This document shows positions 56,601 through 64,000 of a stretch of 64,000 bases of DNA, in pieces. The stretch is from Selaginella moellendorffii (taxonomy: Eukaryota > Streptophyta > Lycopodiopsida > Selaginellales > Selaginellaceae). The position numbers and the translations under genes are program-made. The stretch lies in the NCBI RefSeq assembly GCF_000143415.4, contig NW_003314274.1, positions 62,001-126,000 of the forward strand. Reading direction: 5' to 3'. The number at the start of each line of letters is the position of its first letter. Position 1 is the first letter of the stretch. The notes below the pieces were generated by a model. The model made no database searches, was not told where the DNA came from, and was given only the letters and a program-made list of their open reading frames with translations.

Positions 56601-58175
56601 ATGGCCCTGCTGGCTATGGTAGCATTGCTCTTCTTTCTCGTAGCTCCACTCTTTTGGATCTTCAATCTCATCGTCGCCTCCCGCAAAGAAACTCCTGCTC
56701 AAGCTCTTCAAATTCCTCCGGGAAACTTGGGATGGCCGCTCATCGGAGAAACTTTCAGGTACGCTGTCCAATCCGGCTCTACTTTCTACGACGAGAGAGT
56801 TGCAAAGTATGGCGCCGTGTTTAAGACATCGCTCTTTGGCTCCAAGACTGTGGTTCTTCCAGCTCCGGAGGGCAATAGGCTCATCCTCATGAACGAGAAC
56901 AAGCTCGTCAGTGTCTCGTATCCAAAGTCCGTGAGCGTTCTTCTGGGAGAGAATTCCCTCATTGCGCTGCGAGGTGACGAGCACCGGCGATCCAAAGCTC
57001 TGCTCATGACGTTTCTCCGGCCAGAGATGCTCCAAAAGTTCGTGGGTCGGGTGTGCAAGGTCGTCCACGACCATCTCCAGAAGTTCTGGAGCGGTGGCGA
57101 CGAGGTGATCCGGGTGTATAATCTCATGAAGATGTTTACGTTCGCTCTGGCTTGCGACTTGCTCATGGGCCTCGACATTGGCGACGAGGAGATGGAGTTT
57201 CTGGCCAGAGATTTCGATACGCTGGTGCGAGGGCTCTTCCAGCTCCCCATCGACTTGCCTGGGACACAGTTTTGCAGAGCCAAAGCTGCGAGGAAGAAGC
57301 TCGATCAGTGCTTTGATCGCCACATACGAGAAAAGAGACGAGAGCTTGCGGGAAGTTTTCGTGCTAGATCTCATGAGCAGGATATGTTGGAGGTATTGCT
57401 CACGACCAGGGATGAGAATGGAGAGTTCAGCACGGACTTGGCAATCAAGGACAACATTGTTTCGTTGCTCTTTGCGGGGCACGATACTTCGAGCGTCGCT
57501 CTTACCTGGACATTGAAGTTCCTGGCGGATTCTCCCTCTTGCATGGACAAAGTTGTGCAAGGTTTTCGTATCAATCCCTGCGCCTCTCGATCCGATCAGT
57601 TTGGCTGACATGAATTGGTTGTTGTTGTTCTTGGCAGAAAACTTGGCGGTTCGAAGCTCGCGAAGTTCTTCAGAGCTTTCGTGGGAGGATTTGAGGAAGC
57701 TAAAGTATACATGGCAAGTGGTCCAGGAATCCATGAGGATGAGGCCTCCTGTTGGCGGTGGCTTCCGCGAGGCTCTCGTCGATTTGGAGTTTGATGGATA
57801 TGTCGTTCCCAAGGGATGGAAGGCAAGTTCTTGGCAAAGTTTTTGGAGATCTTACACTGAAATTATCTTGCACAGCTCAATTGGACCACTGCTACCTCAT
57901 ACAGGAAACCAGAGTTTTTCGTGGAGCCAAACAAGTTTGATCCATCTCGCTTTGATGGAGGGAATGGAATTGCTCCATACACTTTCCTCCCGTTTGGGGC
58001 AGGCGCAAGGATGTGCCCGGGCTCTGAGTTTGCAAAGATGGAAATCCTCGTCTTCCTGCACTATTGTGTTCTCCAGTTCGATTGGAAGCTCCTGGAACCC
58101 AACGAACAGGTGATCATCGATCCAATGCCTCGCCCTGTTCATGGAATGCCTGTAAGAATCTCTAAAAGAAATTAA
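56601..58175 (+). CDS. Cytochrome P450, CYP85 clan
   Basis: ER-anchored mono-oxygenase. ATG 56601 (MALLAMVALLFFLVAPLFWI anchor), followed by the proline hinge IPPGNLGWPLIGET, the C-helix region HRRSKALLMTFLRPE, I-helix oxygen-binding AGHDTSS (near 57480), K-helix ESMRMRPP (ExxR, near 57735), the PERF-like KFDPSRF, and the haem loop FGAGARMCPGSEFAKME (near 57990). Exons 56601-57560, ~57638-57822 and ~57877-58175 with small introns. The layout and PPG..GWPLIGET pattern fit CYP716/CYP720-like families that oxidise triterpenes, diterpenes or sterols; the precise family cannot be set by eye. The upstream in-frame GTG at 56532 is not a start. All catalytic residues are present. Confidence 0.9.
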
Positions 58176-58337
58176 AACTTTAAATTGTGTTTTCTATAAA
58201 TTATAAAGATAACATAAGAAAAAAGATAAAGATGATGAACACAATAGTAATAATGAAACCAGATTTCATACGTTATGTACACTGTGTTATTTGACATCAG
58301 ACTGGAAATAACTATTTGTTGACCCTGAGCTACACTT

Positions 58338-59976
58338 TCATTCGTTCATCCAGTCCCAGTTGGCTGGGCGATAATTTAACGGCGTGGAGCCCTCGGCGTC
58401 TCTAGCTTGAAGGTCTGCCCCTTTGCTTATCAAAAACTTGGCAACCATCTCCTGTTCGCAAACACAGGCATAGTGTAGCGCGGTCTGGCCTTCCTTGTCC
58501 TGAAAAAGAGAAAGGAAACAAAGGCCAAAAAAAAAAAAAACACCATTTTTTCCACGTAAGAGACAGATTCCATACAAATATCTGTACCTTGGCTTGAAGT
58601 TTTGCTCCTCTGGAAAGCAGCAATTCCACAAGTCCCAAGTGTCCACGGTCAGATGCCCAGTGAAGGGCCGTGCGGCCATCGCTGTCTGGAAAATTCTTCT
58701 GAAGTTAAAAGAGGCGCCGTGTAGGAAAAATTCCATCCTACCTTGGACGTCCACCGGGACGCCTTGACTTAAAAGTTCCAAGAGACCAGGCTCGTTGCCT
58801 TCCCGAGCAGCAATGTGTAGGGCATCCAGCGATCTACAAAGACAAACGAACTTAAAACAAACCATCGCCTTTCTTAATCGACGGGGGGAAGCGATATGCA
58901 AAGTGGACTTACCCGTCGTCACTCCTTTCATCGTACGCTAGTGTGCTAAAGACAGGCCCAACAGGACCTTTCTTTTGTTTGCTTCCAGACGTTCCTTCTT
59001 TGCCCTTGCTCTGAGAAAAAGTATAATGCTCATTTGAAGTTCTTAAAAGCCAAAGACTTACTTTCTGATTGCTCGCCCAATCCGGACTTAGTTCTGAAAC
59101 AAGCTCCACGTATCGTTCCATAGCCTCCTCTTGGCTAATATTCCCCAATTTCTGCCAGGCATTCCTTCAAAACAATCTCCCATCAGTGCTAAAAACAAAA
59201 AAGAGACATTTTTGCGAAGATCCATACCATTTTGCGCGAGCAGTCATCTTCAGTGCCGATGGCTGCACAGTATGACACGGACCCTCCGTCGCCACCTTGT
59301 AGAGTCCATACAGTTGGAGTTGAGTTTCACTGGAAACCTTCAAACCGCCAGCTTGAGTTGCTATGAAGCTCGACGCAGCTCCAAAAGCTTCATCCAACTC
59401 CGTGCTCTCCACGCCCTCCCAATCGGAGGAACCGTCATCATCCTCGTCCATCGCCATGGCCGAGATCGATCTGTTGGAGCCAGCTTCCGCCTCCACGGAA
59501 GAGCTCGTAGATGGTTCGTAGCCAGCTTCCATTGTCGCCAAGCTCTGATGTCCTGTGATCGCCTCCTGTTCTACGACCTCGTCCTTTTTGATAATCGGCG
59601 CTGGCGATCCAACTCCAGCGCCGGAAGCCTCATCGAGCCCACCACCCTCGCTCACTTCTGAGAAATCCGCCCTGCCTTCGCTCAATCCAGATATGTCTGC
59701 CCTGTCACCCTCGGAATCCACAGAATGTATGCTCTCTTCCTTCTCATCTGAAGAGCTGGAAGCACCTCTTTCTTCCTTTCTCTCTTGAGCTTCTTCGCTT
59801 GGAGACAAACGCTCCACCCTCATATTCCCGGCCCTCATCGAGCTCCTGATAGCCATAAACATCGATAGAAGCTTGGAGAGCATAAACGCGAAGACGATAG
59901 CTACAAACACTGTCTGCGCGAGCTCCTGCAAATCGGCCTGGCGCGCCATTTCCCTGATGCCTCCCCAGCTCCACAT
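58338..59976 (-). CDS. Ankyrin-repeat acyl-CoA-binding protein (ACBP1/2-like), membrane-anchored
   Basis: Starts at ATG 59974-59976 or the second in-frame ATG at 59949. N-terminal membrane helix (TVFVAIVFAFMLSKLLSMFM) as in Arabidopsis ACBP1/2, then an acidic, Ser/Glu-rich linker. The ACB domain (59400-59050) has LDEAFGAASSFIAT, QLYGLYKVATEGPC (acyl-CoA-binding Tyr/Lys), ARAKWNAWQKLGNISQEEAM and YVELVSELSPDW. A low-complexity spacer follows, then three ankyrin repeats (58830-58390: SLDALHIAAREGN, DGRTALHWASDRGHLGLVELLLSRGA, GQTALHYACVCEQEMVAKFLISKGA). ACBP1/2 bind long-chain acyl-CoA at the ER and plasma membrane and use the ankyrin part for partner binding. Confidence 0.92.
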
Positions 59977-60351
59977 ACCTCCAAAACCCTAATCCTAGAA
60001 CCTGTGAATCACGGAGAGCTGTGGAAGACGCGAAGAGGCGCGCTCCGCCAATGGATCCTTTTCACTCGCTCGCTCGCAAACCCAAACCCTAGGCCCCGTT
60101 TGAATCGAATTCCTCCTTTTGCGCTTTAACCCCTGCCCTTTTAGGTGAAGTTTGTTCGAGGGAAGGTATATGCTTTCCACAGATCCTTGCCATGATTTGA
60201 AGGGTCCAATCAACTGATTCACGCAGATGCTCGGTAAAAGCAGGGAGTTAACAAGCTTATTTACCACAGGGAAGAGCCCAGCGCCGATCGAATCCTCTCA
60301 GCTACTGTACCGTGGGTGTGACCTAAATTTTGTAATCCCTAGCTCCAAGGT
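59977..60351. promoter_or_regulatory. Divergent intergenic region
   Basis: 375 bp between the ACBP-like and pinin-like start codons. Telo-box-like AAACCCTAA (about 59984-59992) and AAACCCTAG (about 60084-60092) are present. No gene seen. Confidence 0.4.
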
Positions 60352-62087
60352 ATGGCGAGTGCGGCAGTGGACAAGACGGTGGACGAGCTGCGGCACGAAA
60401 TTGCGGAGCTCTACCGGCAGAATCGAGAGGTAATTCCGGTGTCGCGGCGCTGGCGCCAGGATTGAGCGCCTGGATTTTGATTTCTCAGATAAATGAGAGG
60501 CTAAACAATCCAAGAGGAAGGCGGCTTGGAAGGGGTGGATTTTCGAGAGCTGTAGGCGGGCGAGGGGGCGGTCGAGGAGGAAGAACCAGAAAGGTACGAG
60601 AAATTCCTGTTAGGTCACGCGTTCTCAGCCTGTCTTTCTGTTCAGGCTGATGGTGATTTGGAAGGTCCTCCAACGAAGAGACTACATTCTGTTGTTAAGG
60701 TACGGTGGTGCTACAAGAGAAAAAAATTTCTCATGGTTTTCTTTCAAAAGGTTAATGGTGATTCGGTCGAAGCTCATACAAAAGAAACTGGCACGTCTTC
60801 CCCCCGTGGACGAAGAAGAGAGCCCTTTCTTACAGTAAGAACCGGCATAGTTCTCTAATCCTCTCATACTATCTTTCTTTTTCTTCAGGGGCAGGCGCAA
60901 GAATTTAGAACCGAGCCAGTTCCCAAAACTGTTTCGAAAGTGGACGACCCCAAACTTGCAAAGCGAAACAGGAGAATGTTTGGCGCTCTTCTGGGAACTT
61001 TAGAGGTATACTTTTGCATGGATGGCTATCTTTCTTGAATGCTTACTAGGTCCTTTGTTGTGTTTCTGGTCCAGGTTGGGGTTTCATTGCAGTTCGGAGA
61101 ACGTTGTCGTTATGTTTCCTGTCTCATGCTTGCCTGTTATTTAAGCTTTCTCTTAGGAATGTGTTCTTTTATCTTTTTTCACTCAGAGAGCGATTCTCAA
61201 CTAGTTGCTGCGTTCTTCTGTGTAGAAATTCAGAAAGGAAGAGATGTCAAACTCGGAATCAGTGATGCGGAGGTCGGACTCTCTCAAAAGAGTAAGCGTC
61301 TTTGTTTTTACTTCGGTGCCGATTGACAAAAGTACGTATGGAATGCAGGCTGTACAAAAGGCTCAAGAAGAAAGCGATAAGTTGCGACAAGAGGAGCGGG
61401 AGCACCTAACGGAAAGGCGAAAACGTGATTTGGTAAGGGACGTTGTTTTTTGCATCTCTGATGCGAGGCCTTTTTCCATGCAGATGCTTCGAGCTAAAAT
61501 CTCTGCCAAGGCGGAAGAAAAGCAAATCGAGCTGCTGTACATGCAATGGACAGCACACCAGAGCAAAGTTAGTTCGTTCCTAAAGTGAGTTCGTTCGTTT
61601 CTGCCAGTGAACGAGCGATTGACTGTTCATTTTATCTCAGGACAAAAGCAGAACCAGGAATACATTATCTTCCAGTAAAGCAAACAGAGCGTGACAAACA
61701 CCAACTGGAGGAGCAACGAAAGGTATATCATCTAAAGTTTCGGGTAGACGTGACGTTTCCTCTCAGGCTTTCGAAGAATGGAAGGTAAAGTGCCGGGAAG
61801 AGCTGGACGAGTACCAGAAGCAAATAACCGAGACGTTTCTGGCCAAAGCTCAGGCAGACATTGATAGAGTCGTGGCTGCTCGAAACAGGAAGAGGATCCA
61901 ATTCGAGGGCGGTGACAAAGAGCTGGAAGAAGAAGCCGCCGGTGGCAATCTAGGCGAGCAAATCGATAACGAGAACGAAGAGCTCCAGGACGAACAGGGC
62001 CAAGAGGAAGAAGTGGCGGACGTGATGGAAGAAGAGGATTATAGGCCGGAAGATGATACAACGCTCCCGGAAGGAAAATCTAGCTGA
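60352..62087 (+). CDS. Pinin/SDK/MemA-domain protein
   Basis: Nuclear protein of the pinin family, associated with the exon-junction complex and splicing. ATG 60352 (MASAAVDKTVDELRHEIAEL). Short exons give an N-terminal coiled coil, an Arg/Gly-rich box (RRLGRGGFSRAVGGRGGGRG), then the signature RRMFGALLGTLEKFRKEE (exons near 60980-61010 and 61225-61290), followed by a long charged coiled coil (AQEESDKLRQEEREHL, KAEEKQIELLYMQWTAHQSK, EFxEWK) and an acidic tail rich in Glu/Asp (61930-62070). Arabidopsis has one such gene. The exact joints of the exon near 61220 are uncertain because the intron before it is longer than the others. Stop ends at 62087. Confidence 0.88.
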
Positions 62088-62369
62088 AAAGATTTAAACA
62101 GAGTATATCCCACTTGTGAGAATAGAAAGATGCGGATTCTTGAGTATATTCGTATGTGTACGGGATTGAGTAGAGGGAGTACGGCCACTTTGGACTGATT
62201 TTAAATCTTTAGCGCTCCCGCGCCTCTTTGCTAGGGTTCTAATGTGTGACGATGGGATTGTGAGCGCTCCGGCCGCGAGGTATAAAGAATTCCGGAAAGA
62301 TCTTTGATAATCCCATCCACGCAAAGGTCGTGTGTGTGCTTGCTCGATCAGGTTAGCGACCGGAAAAGG

Positions 62370-63923
62370 ATGATATCAGAGGCTGCGATCGTGTTTGGGA
62401 GCTGGATTGGGGGCCAGGCATGGCGCCGCCACTTCATCTGGGCCTTGCTGGTGTTCTGTATCACTTTCATTTTCACGATTATCGCCTTCGTCGGCGCCAG
62501 GCCGTGCTACACCGATTGCCGCAAGGGGGGAATGCTGCCAGATAATCGATCGATCGCGGCGAGCGCTGGCCACGGGCGGCTGCTCACAGTCAAGGGATCG
62601 GAGATTTTTGAGGTAATCGTGCTAGTCTCTTTCTCTCCATTGTCGATCGATCTTGAAACATTTCGGTGGCCAGAGCGGGTTTTGGTCGCTGGGGAGGCAA
62701 GAGCGGCTCAAACGCGCCAAGATTGCGATCGAGAATCTTCATCTCCAGGATGAGCTCGACGATCTTCACGACGATGGGGTCTTGTATCGTAACATCTCGC
62801 GATTCAAGAGGTATGATTTACCGATCAAACGTGATTTTTTTATATCTTTTTTACTCCAGGAGTTACGAAGCAATGCAACGGGTATTCAGGATCTTTGTCT
62901 ACAAGGACGGTTACAAGCCATTGATGCACGAAGGCCCCAAGACTGGAATTTACGCGTCCGAAGGGCTCTTCATCGCTACCATGGAACGAGGGAATCCCTT
63001 CGCCGTGACCGAACCAAAGATCGCAACGATGTTCTTTATCCCTTTCAGCCTCAAGCAAATGGTGGACTACATGTATGACACGAACAGTCACAGCATGAAG
63101 AACATCCAGAGCTACATCGCCGGGTACTTGAGGAGGCTGGCATCGAAGTATCCTTACATGAACGCCACAAACGGGATCGATCACTTTTTTGTCTCTTGCC
63201 ACGACTGGGTAAGTTTGTTTCTTTGCTTTTCATCTTGTATACTTATGGTTTCTACTCTAGGCTCTTATGGCACTGGAAAAGCAGGACTGCCAGAGAAACA
63301 TCGTCAAGGTTGTCTGCAATGCCGATTCATCTCGAGGCTTCAACACATCCAGAGACGTTTCGTTGCCGGAGACACGAGTTCGACAGGGAAAACACTCGCC
63401 GATCATCAGAGACATTTCGGGAATGGACAGGCCTTACTTGGCGTTCTTCGCGGGCCAAATGCACGGCAAGCTGCGGCCAGTTCTCCTCGCCCACTGGAAA
63501 GACAAGGATCCGGAGATGAAAATCTACGAGGTTCTTCCACCGTCTGTGGCGGAGCGAATCTCTTACAGCGAACACATGAGGCTGAGCAAGTACTGCATCT
63601 GCGCCGCCGGATTCGAAGTCAACAGCCCGAGGCTGGTGGAAGCGATCGTGAACGAGTGCGTGCCGGTGATCTTGGCGGACAACTTCGTGCTACCTTTCAG
63701 CGAAGTCATCAACTGGGACAGCATCTCGGTGACGGTGGCGGAGAAGGATGTGGCAAACTTGAAAGCCATCCTGGCGGGGATCCCTCTGCGGAGGTACAAG
63801 GAAATGCAGGCACGGCTCAAGCACGTCAAGCGCCACTTCGTGTGGAAGAACAGCCCCGAGAAGTATGACATCTTCAACATGATCGTCCATTCGCTGTGGA
63901 CGCAGCAACTCAACAACGTTTAG
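62370..63923 (+). CDS. GT47 exostosin-family glycosyltransferase
   Basis: Golgi type II glycosyltransferase. ATG 62370 (MISEAAIVFGSWIGG), signal anchor FIWALLVFCITFIFTIIAFV, then a stem with QERLKRAKIAIENL. The exostosin domain begins RVFRIFVYKDGYKPLMHEGP, has YASEGLFIATMERGNPFAVTEP (plant GT47 group), DHFFVSCHDW, then SSRGFNTSRDVSLPE, RPYLAFFAGQMHGKLRPVLL, YSEHMRLSKYCICAAGFEVN and SPRLVEAIVNECVPVILADN (nucleotide-sugar site), FSEVINWDSISV. It ends TQQLNNV at 63923. Such proteins synthesise wall polysaccharides such as xylan, xyloglucan or arabinan side chains; subgroup unassigned. Introns near 62612-62673, 62811-62860 and 63210-63261. Confidence 0.92.
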
Positions 63924-64000
63924 AAGATCTTCGATCCAATGCGTGAGTTGACAAGGCAAGTTCTTGAAATCTCTTTAATCTCTCTCATTCTCTCCTTTTC

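Noticed and set aside
56439-57812. 457-codon open frame on the minus strand across the P450 gene
   Set aside because: It is antisense to strongly conserved P450 motifs, contains no recognisable domain, runs across the P450 intron and 5' flank, and its length follows from GC-rich codon use on the other strand.

Overview
This is eukaryotic nuclear DNA from a land plant, most probably a lycophyte of the Selaginella type; that assignment is inference. The evidence is gene density, very short introns (roughly 50-70 bp) with clean GT/AG borders, plant-specific families (STP sugar transporter, QUA2/PMT-type methyltransferase, SUO-like BAH/TFIIS-N protein, ankyrin acyl-CoA-binding protein, plant ABCB transporters, an all-S-motif PPR protein), and crinkler-like genes that are unusual for seed plants. 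Positions given for multi-exon genes are the span from start codon to stop codon; exons were joined by eye.

Layout. 0-10.7 kb: an EMB8-like hydrolase cut by the left edge, a PPR gene, a crinkler-like NTPase/nuclease gene with a repeated 3' end, a PPR pseudogene, a low-complexity tract and a beta-tubulin gene. 10.7-24.6 kb: a tandem duplication of a [beta-tubulin + ABCB] unit in which each copy kept a different gene (tubulin intact with ABCB broken, then tubulin broken with ABCB intact), followed by a second intact ABCB gene. 25-30 kb: a SEC14-type protein, an alpha-1,6-fucosyltransferase-like enzyme, a doubtful small gene and a GNAT acetyltransferase. 30-42 kb: a SUO-like chromatin/RNA regulator, an isochorismatase-fold hydrolase, a CDKAL1-like tRNA methylthiotransferase, and a divergent SET/MYND protein whose start codon is only 43 bp away. 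42-48 kb: AT-rich repeats around a second crinkler-like gene (kinase-like) and an undefined decayed coding stretch. 48-64 kb: ordinary single-copy genes (GFO/IDH/MocA oxidoreductase, PMT methyltransferase, RING-H2, STP hexose transporter, cytochrome P450, ankyrin ACBP, pinin, GT47 exostosin).

The most interesting signals are the two crinkler-like genes 37 kb apart, which share a coiled-coil first module separated by a phase-1 intron from different effector-type domains (P-loop NTPase plus PD-(D/E)xK-like; HRD-type kinase), and the reciprocal gene loss after the tubulin-ABCB duplication. There is no operon logic here. Related functions that sit together are the ABCB cluster and the secretory or wall-related glycosyltransferases and methyltransferase.
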